Positions 28,083-37,063 of a DNA stretch of 64,000 nucleotides are shown one piece after another. Below the pieces are notes generated by a model that was given only the letters and a program-made list of their open reading frames with translations, made no database searches and had not been told where the DNA came from. The position numbers and the translations under genes are program-made. Position 1 is the first letter of the stretch. Every line of letters starts with the position of its first letter. This stretch comes from Candidatus Poribacteria bacterium (lineage in GTDB: Bacteria; Poribacteria; WGA-4E; WGA-3G), in assembly GCA_022821725.1 (NCBI GenBank), contig JAJEDB010000071.1, forward strand, positions 1-64,000, given 5' to 3'.

Positions 28083-29498
28083 TCATAATGTTACCCTCAG
28101 CGGTCTATAGGTTGGGAGTGATCTATCACTGGCGAACATGAGTCCAGCGCAGAGCCAGAAGTAGAACCCATACCCTCGAAATTCAAGGGTTCGATTAAAG
28201 AAAAGTAAAAATACAGTAACGGCGACAAGACAGAGCATGATAATCGCGATCCGCTGTGTTACACCTGAGAAAGGTGCCTCCCTCTCCGATAGGGGCGGGG
28301 TTTCCCCGTCCCTGTGTAAGGGCGAGGTGAACTCGTCCCTCTTAGACTTCTTATAAAGCCGGAGGGCAGCGCGAAAAAGTTGATAAAATATCAAAGCGAA
28401 GAAACCCAATCCCAATATACCATAGAAACACAAGATGGCTACCCAATAGACATCCTTGAAACCGTTCTTACTGAGAACTTTAAGAAGGAATGAGCGTTTG
28501 CTCATATTAAGTTTCTCAATTGTGCTGTTCTGGTCAGCCCCATAACCCAAGACCGGTTTGTTAACAAGGACCGTCGGGACATTCCCGATCAACGCCCCCA
28601 ACCGCTGCTTTTGTGCCACACGGACATAGGACCCGGAAAATACGCCTGTTACGTTGCCGACGAGTCCAACCCTTGCTTTACGTGGGTTTATATATTCAAG
28701 GCCAAAGGGGTTCGCCACCGCGAGTAGTACCCCGAAGATTAAGACAGTCGCTAACGCTAAACGAAGGGTCTTTTTCCAACCGTGGTGGAAGAAGAACCAA
28801 GCACCACCGGCGAGAAGGGCGGAGAAGGTTGCGGCGCGTGAATATGAACGCGCTATAAAGAAAAACAGTATCGCTGCTCCAAGCAGATTCAGATACTCCA
28901 GTCGCCGAATACGAGAAAGATAGATAACAAGGACCAGAATCATAAAGACCCCGTAAATTACGGTATCTCCCAAAGTCCCGTAGACGCTGCCAATCTCTCT
29001 GCCGAGTTCAAGCAATCTGTACTCTTTGGTGAACCCACCAATGGTGAGCGTTGATTCGCGGGGTAGGAAGAAATCGAACGCGGCGGGTCCGCCTACCCAC
29101 TGAACGATACCCGCGACAAGTTGGAAAACCCCGACCACAAGAATTATGCGTAAAAGGGTTGTAACCCGTTTCTCCGACAGAGCGGAGTTCGCAATGAGAT
29201 AGAAGAGGACAATATATCGCGCAAAGGGTCGGATGTTGTAAAGACTGCCCATCAAGGGCGATCTGTTTATGAGCATTGAGAGTAGGACAACCGTGTAAAA
29301 ACCGATAATTGGCAAGTCGATTGCCGTCTTGACAAAAGGAATACCTCTGTGGAGTTTATGGATAACGAGTTTGCCAAAAGCGATATAGATGGTTATTTCG
29401 CCAAAGAATCTTAAATAGGAGTAGATAGCATCGCTAACAGGTAAAAACTTGAGTATAAACTCCTCAAAAGCAACGTATCCCGTCAAAAAATAAATCAT
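28083..29498 (-). CDS. O-antigen ligase/polymerase family membrane protein
   Basis: Multi-TM protein, ARSYSRAATFSALLAGGAW and NKPVLGYGADQNST typical of Wzy/WaaL-type proteins; contains two palindromic insertions near 28289-28343. Confidence 0.8.
   Translation of the reverse strand: MIYFLTGYVAFEEFILKFLPVSDAIYSYLRFFGEITIYIAFGKLVIHKLHRGIPFVKTAIDLPIIGFYTVVLLSMLINRSPLMGSLYNIRPFARYIVLFYLIANSALSEKRVTTLLRIILVVGVFQLVAGIVQWVGGPAAFDFFLPRESTLTIGGFTKEYRLLELGREIGSVYGTLGDTVIYGVFMILVLVIYLSRIRRLEYLNLLGAAILFFFIARSYSRAATFSALLAGGAWFFFHHGWKKTLRLALATVLIFGVLLAVANPFGLEYINPRKARVGLVGNVTGVFSGSYVRVAQKQRLGALIGNVPTVLVNKPVLGYGADQNSTIEKLNMSKRSFLLKVLSKNGFKDVYWVAILCFYGILGLGFFALIFYQLFRAALRLYKKSKRDEFTSPLHRDGETPPLSEREAPFSGVTQRIAIIMLCLVAVTVFLLFFNRTLEFRGYGFYFWLCAGLMFASDRSLPTYRPLRVTL
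28289..28343. repeat. Two adjacent palindromes inside the O-antigen ligase CDS
   Basis: ATAGGGGCGGGGTTTCCCCGTCCCTGT (28289-28315) and GTAAGGGCGAGGTGAACTCGTCCCTCTT (28316-28343); translate as KRDEFTSPLHRDGETPPLSERE. Confidence 0.75.
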
Positions 29499-29720
29499 TT
29501 TTTAATTTTACCTTGCGGAGAAACGACGTGCGTTTGGACTTTGACGTACGTTCCTGAAATCCGCCTGCGCCGTTGTTGCAGGCTACTGTCTTGGGTAAAC
29601 TAAAACCCGTAGCCCGTAATGTAATGGAGGGGTTTTTGCTTGGGCGTTTCCTCTAGATCTACGGAAAGGAACGTCAAACTTAAAACCAACCTGACCGAAC
29701 CGCAAGGAATAATTAAGAAT
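29497..29720. mobile_element. MITE-like element, copy B (about 224 bp, 21-22 bp TIRs)
   Basis: Left ATTTTTTAATTTTACCTTGCGG (29497-29518), right CCGCAAGGAATAATTAAGAAT (29700-29720). Confidence 0.8.
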
Positions 29721-30639
29721 TCCAAGAAGGAAGGTGTCTGTCTAATAACGCAGCCAATTGATCGTTAAATGGCTGAAAATACGCCATCTGGCGTTCACGC
29801 GTCTGTGGATTGATCGGCGGCGGTACTGAACCCATATTTTCCGTTGGAGACCTGTCGTTCCAATCCAGAACGGCTTTTCTCAACTTGTAAGCGGTGGCAT
29901 CGGGGAGCAATTTCCGAATCGCCCTTCTGAGTGGATTGTGGGATGCCAGAAATTGCGTAAAGAAAAGGTTGAATTTTTCGGAACGCGGCAGGGCGGCTTG
30001 GTTATGCCGTTCCCCGATTGTGGGGCTGAAATCCGCACTGATCCCTATACGCTCAAAGAGTTGCTGACAGACAACTGCGGCGTTATCCTTTAAATCATCA
30101 GTTAAGACGCAATGCACGCGACTGGCACCAAATTGGGTTATCAAATTCTTGACATGCGGGTAATAGATGCCGTTGTATTGATAAGCGCACTGTCTCCATT
30201 TAAACCAGTCTTCGTTCAGGCGGGCTTCCTCGGCAGCAAGTGCCTCTTCATAAGTTTTGATGTTCTCCCACCCTCTCCGCCGAGCCCACCAATAGGCAGA
30301 ATAGGCACGTGCCACGGGCTCCCGTAAGAGAACCACGATGTGTATATGAGGATTGTGTTCATAAATCCGTTGCATGACTTCCGGTGAATGCATCACCATC
30401 ACATTCTTCGCGATCAGACGCTTCTCCTGAATCTCATCGTGGGAATCCTGTCCAACAAAGTATTTCTCAAAAGCCCATTCATACCCGCGCGTATATTCAC
30501 GCGCCTGCAGGAAGAACGTCATCTCCGGTTGGGCATGCGTGTGGATATCGGGGTGCTGCGCCAAGTAGCGGAGGAGCGAAGAGGTCCCCGCCTTCTGTGC
30601 GCCAACGATCATCAACTGGATTTTTCCCAAGTTTTCCAT
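29713..30639 (-). CDS. Sulfotransferase
   Basis: LMIVGAQKAGTSSLLRYLAQHP, VLLREPVARAYSAYWW. Stop codon lies in the element TIR. Confidence 0.87.
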   Translation of the reverse strand: MENLGKIQLMIVGAQKAGTSSLLRYLAQHPDIHTHAQPEMTFFLQAREYTRGYEWAFEKYFVGQDSHDEIQEKRLIAKNVMVMHSPEVMQRIYEHNPHIHIVVLLREPVARAYSAYWWARRRGWENIKTYEEALAAEEARLNEDWFKWRQCAYQYNGIYYPHVKNLITQFGASRVHCVLTDDLKDNAAVVCQQLFERIGISADFSPTIGERHNQAALPRSEKFNLFFTQFLASHNPLRRAIRKLLPDATAYKLRKAVLDWNDRSPTENMGSVPPPINPQTRERQMAYFQPFNDQLAALLDRHLPSWNS

Positions 30640-31601
30640 GGTATCGATTTCCCAATCAATTCGCCGAGAGCCTGAACATCCGACGTGTAATAATCGATCA
30701 AACGGTGCCGCGTTTCTTCTGACACCTGCGTCTCCGCATCCGTCTGCGCGTTCAATCGGAGATAGAGTGGTTCAATTGTGCGTCTTATGGATCGCAACGG
30801 GATATGAAGGATCGGTTTGTCATGCGTCCACTGTCGCACTCGAAACCGGAAATCCCTATATTTTCGATGCAACTCAGAATTTCGCATCTGCTGCGTCCGA
30901 TTCGTTACTTTAAAGCCGTAATCGCCATAAAAACCGGCATCAATACCAGCGAAGTCACATAATTTTGCCATAGTGTCCGCGGGGTGTGCAGCAAGTTCCT
31001 CATAAAAAAGGATGTGGACACGCTCCGGACCGAATCGGTTAAAATAATGCTTCAGATAGATAGTATAACACCCCTGCTGAAGTGTTTGCAAGTGCTGTTC
31101 TTCTGTCTCTTCATGGCGATTCGTAGTCGCGAAAAGTAATTCAACATACGCGTCGAAACTCAAAGTTTGGGGCAACTTGCCAATTTGTTTCGCAAATCGA
31201 TACCAAGAGATCAACCTGGAAATCGGTTCACGGAGACTGAAGACTAACTTTGTATCGGGTAGCGATGCGGCAATTCTCTCACGAGCTGCATTACAATATA
31301 GATAGTCAGGGGTCGACTCCATCCGAAGCTGCGTTCCATCCACATCAGGAAACAAAAGATTGTATTCCTCCACAGCCTCCCCCTGCTGATCTTCTCTATA
31401 TCGGTATTTTGACGGAAGCGGATAGTCGCTGCTGAGAAAAAATCGGGTTTCCTTGTAGGTGGAGGCACAAATAGATGGGTGGTCGGCAAGATAGATGAAC
31501 AGCGACGTTGTCGCTGCCTTCGTGGTCCCCCCTATGATGAGATAGCGATAGTCCGCAACATTTTTTAAACTTACCTTGCGGGGCAATTGAGTAGGTTTCA
31601 T
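30612..31601 (-). CDS. Sulfotransferase
   Basis: LIIGGTTKAATTSLFIYLADHPSI, LVFSLREPISRLISWYRF; N-terminus MKPTQLPRKVSLKN is repeat-encoded; overlaps next gene by 28 nt. Confidence 0.85.
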   Translation of the reverse strand: MKPTQLPRKVSLKNVADYRYLIIGGTTKAATTSLFIYLADHPSICASTYKETRFFLSSDYPLPSKYRYREDQQGEAVEEYNLLFPDVDGTQLRMESTPDYLYCNAARERIAASLPDTKLVFSLREPISRLISWYRFAKQIGKLPQTLSFDAYVELLFATTNRHEETEEQHLQTLQQGCYTIYLKHYFNRFGPERVHILFYEELAAHPADTMAKLCDFAGIDAGFYGDYGFKVTNRTQQMRNSELHRKYRDFRFRVRQWTHDKPILHIPLRSIRRTIEPLYLRLNAQTDAETQVSEETRHRLIDYYTSDVQALGELIGKSIPWKTWEKSS

Positions 31602-31715
31602 GCTTGAAGTGCCTTCTCTCGAGTCGCCTGCGCCGTTGTTGCAGGCTTACGGTTTGGAACTAATTTTTCCCTATTAACCGATAACCATTTTATCGGAGAC
31701 CTCATAATTAAAAAT
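31560..31715. mobile_element. MITE-like element, copy E
   Basis: CATTTTTTAAACTTACCTTGCGG near 31559-31582, TAATTAAAAAT at 31705-31715; internal CGCCTGCGCCGTTGTTGCAGGCT shared with copy B. Confidence 0.6.
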
Positions 31716-33089
31716 TTAGAACCAAGACACCCGTGTTCTTCGGAGAAGATACGTCAGGTTCCCAACAGCAAGAACCGCAGTGATTGATACGGATAACGCA
31801 ACGGATAGCAGCCACCACGTCTCGATTAACCCATACGCTATCAGAAAATTGAGAATTGCCATCGCCACCATATTTGTGAAAATAGCGCGGTATGCCTTTT
31901 GCGCGTAAAGCCCGGCATTCAGCACAGGTATCAGACAGGAGAATACCATCCCTGTGCTGAGCCAAAAGAGGAGTTGTCCTATCAATTCAATTGACGTTTC
32001 ATCTATTGTTCCTCTCCCATACAAGAGCCAGCTAATCTTTCCATGGAATAGCAATAGGACCAGGGTTACTGGAAATCCGATGATGATAGCCATGCGTGCG
32101 TTTCGGTTGAGCGTCCGCCCTAATTCCATTTTATTCTTTGCTGCGTCGCGCTCGGTAGCCGTGCGATCACTATCACCGCGCCGGCGTGCTACCACTGTCG
32201 CCATATCTGGCAAACCGGTTGTCGCAATACTGATACCGATGAGGGTCTGTAACGCCGAAAAGATTTGGAAGGCAGACTTATAGAGCGTGATAGCACCACT
32301 GCCAAGTTGTGAAACAAGATACACCTCAACGAGTAAACGGTTCACGATTTGCCGTATCCCGAAACCGAGTGTCGGTAGGGCAACCGTGTTTTTCAAAGAA
32401 CGCAGCGTGTCCACAGAAACGCCTGTAAACGCATACCGGTGCCCCGTTCGATATGTACCGACGCACAGCCATACAAAATATGCGATAAATCCGCCTGTGT
32501 ATGCCATCACCACATAGTTTTCGAGACGCTGTGTATTCCACAGAATCAGAAATATAAACCCGGCGGTGCCCGCAGGTAAAGCATTTCGGAGTGCAACTGT
32601 TTTGAAATGTTGCTGGCTATTTAGGAAAGCCCCGAGGCCCGTGCTACCACATCCGAAGATAAGGAGAGGCGCACAAAATCGCAACAGTGTCGTAGCCTGC
32701 TGGATATCAACAGTCGATTTCCGTAACAACCCGCCCGCTATCCATGGTGCCAAAAGTTCGACCAGAATGAAAATCCCGAAGCCAATACTGAGCAACAAAA
32801 TTAGGAGACTGTTCGTGAAACGTTGGTATTCCGTGCGAGTCATCTCCTTCTCGCGTGTGACGAAAACCGGAACGAGACTAAATTTAGCACCTTCTCGGAC
32901 AATGGTATCCACCAACAGCACGACCGTTAATGCGGCAGTGAGTGCGTCCGCTGTATCGCTGAATCCGAAGCGTTTTGGAATCAACAGGACCCGGACGAGA
33001 AGACTCAACCCCATCCCAGCAAAGGTGATCCCCATCACCCAAAACGTTTTTTTAATGTTCCTTGCGGCTAAGTAACGTGGTCTGGACAT
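31716..33089 (-). CDS. MurJ/MVF-type polysaccharide or lipid flippase
   Basis: About 12-14 TM segments, GMGLSLLVRVLLIPKRFGFSDTADALTAAL; start set to MSRPRYLAARNIKKTFW (partly repeat-encoded). Confidence 0.82.
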   Translation of the reverse strand: MSRPRYLAARNIKKTFWVMGITFAGMGLSLLVRVLLIPKRFGFSDTADALTAALTVVLLVDTIVREGAKFSLVPVFVTREKEMTRTEYQRFTNSLLILLLSIGFGIFILVELLAPWIAGGLLRKSTVDIQQATTLLRFCAPLLIFGCGSTGLGAFLNSQQHFKTVALRNALPAGTAGFIFLILWNTQRLENYVVMAYTGGFIAYFVWLCVGTYRTGHRYAFTGVSVDTLRSLKNTVALPTLGFGIRQIVNRLLVEVYLVSQLGSGAITLYKSAFQIFSALQTLIGISIATTGLPDMATVVARRRGDSDRTATERDAAKNKMELGRTLNRNARMAIIIGFPVTLVLLLFHGKISWLLYGRGTIDETSIELIGQLLFWLSTGMVFSCLIPVLNAGLYAQKAYRAIFTNMVAMAILNFLIAYGLIETWWLLSVALSVSITAVLAVGNLTYLLRRTRVSWF

Positions 33090-33340
33090 TGAAGGGTTCG
33101 TATCCGAGTCGTCTGTGTGTTTTTGCTTGGGGTGTTTTTGCTTGGGCGTTTCTGCGTATTGCTTGGGCATTTCTGCGTATTTTTGCGTATTGTTGCAGGT
33201 TTCGTGTTAGTGGACAAGTTCCCAAACCCAGTTGCGAATGAACCAAACATCTGCTCGTAATGAAATTAGGTTCTCCTTAAATGGCATAATTTGTCTTTGC
33301 TTTACATTTGGAAAGCAGTCCAAGAGCGATAGTTAAAAAT
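33046..33340. mobile_element. MITE-like element, copy F (with internal tandem repeats)
   Basis: TTTTTTAATGTTCCTTGCGG left end, AGTTAAAAAT right end; internal repeats of TGCTTGGG(C/G)(G/T)TTTCTGCGTATT; ATGGCATAATTTGTCTTTGCTTTACATTTGG is the reverse complement of part of 18125-18160. Confidence 0.55.
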
Positions 33341-34331
33341 TCCAACTTTCGGGTAGATTTTTGCGGATTTCGATATCAGTAAACGCAGCGGAAGTGCGGG
33401 GACCAACGGACTGCGCCCAGGTTGCCATTCTCTCTAACCCTTCGGGAAGGCCGACTTGTGATGTTTCTCCGAAGACGCCGTGGAATTTCTCGTGTGCGCA
33501 ATACGCGTGTTTCACCTCTTCTCTCGCACGCACGTTGATAACAGAGACTTCCTTTCCCATCGCTGTCATCACCAGGTCTGCCAATTCGTTGACGGATACA
33601 TGTTTATCCGATCCGACGTTAAAAACCTCTCCAGAGGCTTCGGGTATGTCCACAACGCGAGCGATATGTGGGGCGACATCGGCGATATGTGTGAAGGCGC
33701 GCGTTTGTTCACCGTCTCCAAAGATAACTAACGGTTCCCCTTGCATAATATTATTCATGAAAATACCAATGACGTTTCGGTACTTGTCTCCGATATTCTG
33801 GAGCTCACCGTAGACGTTGTGCGGACGGAAAATGGTATACTCCAAATCGAAGAGTCGTTTTGCGACGACAAGTTCCTGTTCAACGGCGTATTTGGCAATG
33901 CCGTAGGAATCTTCGGGCATCGGGACCAGTGCTTCGTGCATCGGGAGTTGGTTCGCGCCGTAAACAGCGATGGAGGAGGTGAACACAAAACGCTTGACGT
34001 TGTAGTTTACGGCTGCATTGATGAGATTTACACTCCCGATGAGGTTATTCTGGTAGTTAAAGCGTTTGATGAAGTGACTGAGTCCCTCCGCTGCATAGGC
34101 GGCGAGATGATAGATATAGTCGAATTGGTATTGCTCACAGAGTCGATTTATGAGCGGCACATCAAGGATGCTTCCTTCGACAAAGGTTACGGACGGGTTG
34201 AGATTCTCACGGAAGCCACCGCTCAAATCATCAAGTGCAACAACGTCTGTGTCTCCCTGGCGAAGAAGTTCATCAATTACGTGCGCGCCCATAAAGCCCG
34301 CACCGCCTGTGACTAATGCCGTTTTTTTCAT
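33333..34331 (-). CDS. NAD-dependent epimerase/dehydratase (UDP-glucose 4-epimerase-like)
   Basis: ALVTGGAGFMGAHVIDELL, YGIAKYAVEQ, FGDGEQTRAFTHIADV. Confidence 0.92.
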   Translation of the reverse strand: MKKTALVTGGAGFMGAHVIDELLRQGDTDVVALDDLSGGFRENLNPSVTFVEGSILDVPLINRLCEQYQFDYIYHLAAYAAEGLSHFIKRFNYQNNLIGSVNLINAAVNYNVKRFVFTSSIAVYGANQLPMHEALVPMPEDSYGIAKYAVEQELVVAKRLFDLEYTIFRPHNVYGELQNIGDKYRNVIGIFMNNIMQGEPLVIFGDGEQTRAFTHIADVAPHIARVVDIPEASGEVFNVGSDKHVSVNELADLVMTAMGKEVSVINVRAREEVKHAYCAHEKFHGVFGETSQVGLPEGLERMATWAQSVGPRTSAAFTDIEIRKNLPESWNF

Positions 34332-34399
34332 TTTTTTATTTTACCTTTTTGTAGGACTTTTAAGAGAGTCTTGCATGCCTATTTTCCCTTTTTTCGCTA

Positions 34400-37012
34400 T
34401 TATTTTACGACCACGAGCCGTCTTGTCTGTGTAAACGTCGGTGTCTCCAACTCACATACGTAAACGCCGCTCGCCACGCGTTCCCCCAATTCGTTTGTGC
34501 CATCCCAATACGCTGCTTCATCGCGGCTCAAGTAATATCCAGCAGCTTGATGCCCTGTAAAGAGCGTCCGCACAATACGCCCTGAAGCATCATAGATGCG
34601 GATTGTGATGTCGGTACTTTCCGCGAGCTGGTACGGGATCCACGTCTCTGGATTAAACGGATTTGGATAGTTGGCATGAAGTCTTGTATCTAACGGTCCC
34701 TCAACAGACATCAACAATGCTGCTAAGAAACGTTTGACTAATTCCTTATGTGTGGCGTTTGCTGATACCTCTTCAATCTTTTCGTAAAAGGAAGTGAGCA
34801 ACGCGGTGTCAGCGTCTGATAAACGGTTTTCAGTAGACCGATACCCCTTATGATATGGCGCCCCTGCGACCTCTTGGTTTCTCTCAGAAACTCTGACAAT
34901 CCGAACGAGATCTAAGATATCGACCTGACCATCCTCGTTAATATCCGTCCGAGGATTTGTAGGTGGACTCTCCCCGAAATGCTTGACAATAAGCACAAAA
35001 TCAAGTATATTCACCTGACCATCCTGATTGACATCGGAGACCGCAAGAGCCGTCTGTCCATCAGACTCAACAACCCGTAACACTTGGTTCACGGGTACAT
35101 CTTTCAATTTTTGAACGATGCCGCTGGGCCAATGAATGACCAGTTCACTGACAGTTTGGTTCTGTGCAAGTCCAAAATGGATGCGTTTCTGGTCTTGTTG
35201 ACACCAACGGATACCACCACTATTTTCTCGGAGCTGCGTTTTGCCATCAGGCGTCGTCGCGAAAAGCCGTGCTCCAATACCATCACGATTGGAAACCGTT
35301 CCTTCCAAATCAATTTGAAGCCAGTTATTGCCACCACCACTGTTGTGGAAAAGTTGATCCGGTCCGTCATTAAAAGGGTACCCTCCATAGCCATTGGTAA
35401 CAAAAAGGTCGAGATACCCGTCGCGATCATAGTCAGCCATTGTAACACTGTGTCCCTTGCCTACTGTGTTGGCTGCAGCTCCCCCCGCGTCAGGCACTTG
35501 CAGGAAGGTGCCATCCCCTTGATTTTCGTAAAGTTGATTCGGAAGGTTACCAGCACTACTTAACCTGACGACATATAAATCTAAATCCATATCGTTATCA
35601 AAATCGCCAGCCGTGACAGAACGTCCCCCAAGGAATTCGTTAGGTCCGTTGGCAGTAACCTTCCTACGAAACCCATTTCCGGTATTGATTAAGAGGACAG
35701 ATGGTGGATTATAGAAAAGCTCCGTTGTAGAAAAATTAATTCGCTCCATCTCGGAGATCGCCCCTTGCGTTGAAACAACCGCATCGAAACCCGTCCAATT
35801 GTTCGTATGTGACATCTTATAGTATAACAGCGTCCACTTTTCTGTCGCTGGGTCATATCCTATATAGATGCCAAATAAATCAAATTCGGGACGCTCCGCC
35901 AGACCGACAACCTTAGGATCATCAGGAGATAACACAAATTTAAAGGTGCCAGCATTGCGAACCGGATCGGCACCCGTAAATTCACCGTTAAATTCCGTCA
36001 ACCGATGCCCGTCAGATCCAATAGATATGAGAGATGGACGCGGTTCCCAAACTGAATAAATTTCAAAACGCACATCTCCTGTTGCTTTAAAACTGATCCC
36101 CTTTTCCCCTCGGTTATTTCGAATATTGAGCCTTAACCGCTCGGCATCTACCTGTTCAACGTAAGAGTTATATACCCCTCGAACCAAAAAGGCATCTGGG
36201 CGCAAATCACCATTGAAATCGGCATACACAGCATCATAAACACTGTATTGTTTCGGGAAATTAAATGTGGACCCTAAGTCTTCAAAAGGAGGAACCGATA
36301 TATCATACACGCCCCTTGGGTAAGGTCCACCACTAACAATCAGGTCCATCTTCCCATCACCTGTTATATCAGAAAGATTGGCGAACTCCACACTTTCTTG
36401 GAATAACGATTCACGCGGACTGTTTACCCCGAAAAATCCGGTTCGTTCCTGTTGAAACAAAAACGAGGCGATGGGTGGATCGATATCCGTTCTGAGTCTA
36501 CCCGTTAACATGAGATCCAATCTTCCATCACTATTGAAATCCATCCAAATAGGGGTCCGTCCGCGCATAAGTGGGACATCTACACCGAGTTCAGAACCGC
36601 GTTCAATGAGCATACCCTTCTCGTTTAGATAGAGATGATTATCACTCTTTGGGTCGGGAGCTCTCACGCGTCCTCCGTAACTCCCGGATAGCAGAATCAA
36701 ATCCTGGTCGCCATCGTTATCAAAATCTGCCCACGCCACGCCGTGTGTATCCACAGATGGATTCGCATTCCAAACTAGGTCAATAATGTCTGTGAAAGTT
36801 CCGTCACCGTTGTTACGATAGAGACTCGGTTTGTGTCTGTGATTGGTAGCCCATAAATCCAAATATCCGTCGCCATTAAAATCCGCCCAAGCGTTTCCCC
36901 AACTTTCACCGACTCGTGTAATCCCTGCGTGTTGTGACACCTCCTCAAACTGAATGTCACCCGATGCGGTGGATAAAAAGCAGAAAATGGACAGCAGTAT
37001 CAAAATTCGCAT
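34400..37012 (-). CDS. Secreted FG-GAP/VCBS repeat protein with ASPIC/UnbV domain, dockerin-like repeats and C-terminal sorting tail
   Basis: Repeated D-N-D-G-D motifs (ADFDNDGDQDL, ADYDRDGYLDLFVTNGYGG), REN.GGIRWCQQDQKRIHFGL, DVNQDGQVNILDFVLIVKHFGE, ANYPNPFNPETWIPYQLAE. Confidence 0.9.
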   Translation of the reverse strand: MRILILLSIFCFLSTASGDIQFEEVSQHAGITRVGESWGNAWADFNGDGYLDLWATNHRHKPSLYRNNGDGTFTDIIDLVWNANPSVDTHGVAWADFDNDGDQDLILLSGSYGGRVRAPDPKSDNHLYLNEKGMLIERGSELGVDVPLMRGRTPIWMDFNSDGRLDLMLTGRLRTDIDPPIASFLFQQERTGFFGVNSPRESLFQESVEFANLSDITGDGKMDLIVSGGPYPRGVYDISVPPFEDLGSTFNFPKQYSVYDAVYADFNGDLRPDAFLVRGVYNSYVEQVDAERLRLNIRNNRGEKGISFKATGDVRFEIYSVWEPRPSLISIGSDGHRLTEFNGEFTGADPVRNAGTFKFVLSPDDPKVVGLAERPEFDLFGIYIGYDPATEKWTLLYYKMSHTNNWTGFDAVVSTQGAISEMERINFSTTELFYNPPSVLLINTGNGFRRKVTANGPNEFLGGRSVTAGDFDNDMDLDLYVVRLSSAGNLPNQLYENQGDGTFLQVPDAGGAAANTVGKGHSVTMADYDRDGYLDLFVTNGYGGYPFNDGPDQLFHNSGGGNNWLQIDLEGTVSNRDGIGARLFATTPDGKTQLRENSGGIRWCQQDQKRIHFGLAQNQTVSELVIHWPSGIVQKLKDVPVNQVLRVVESDGQTALAVSDVNQDGQVNILDFVLIVKHFGESPPTNPRTDINEDGQVDILDLVRIVRVSERNQEVAGAPYHKGYRSTENRLSDADTALLTSFYEKIEEVSANATHKELVKRFLAALLMSVEGPLDTRLHANYPNPFNPETWIPYQLAESTDITIRIYDASGRIVRTLFTGHQAAGYYLSRDEAAYWDGTNELGERVASGVYVCELETPTFTQTRRLVVVK

Positions 37013-37063
37013 TTCTTTTCCTTCAAAATTGTTGCATACAACTGAGATTCAAGAACCTCAACG

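Noticed and set aside
33120-33200. Tandem TGCTTGGG...TTTCTGCGTATT units considered as a CRISPR or VNTR array
   Set aside because: Irregular unit length without spacers; they are internal iterations of the MITE-like element.
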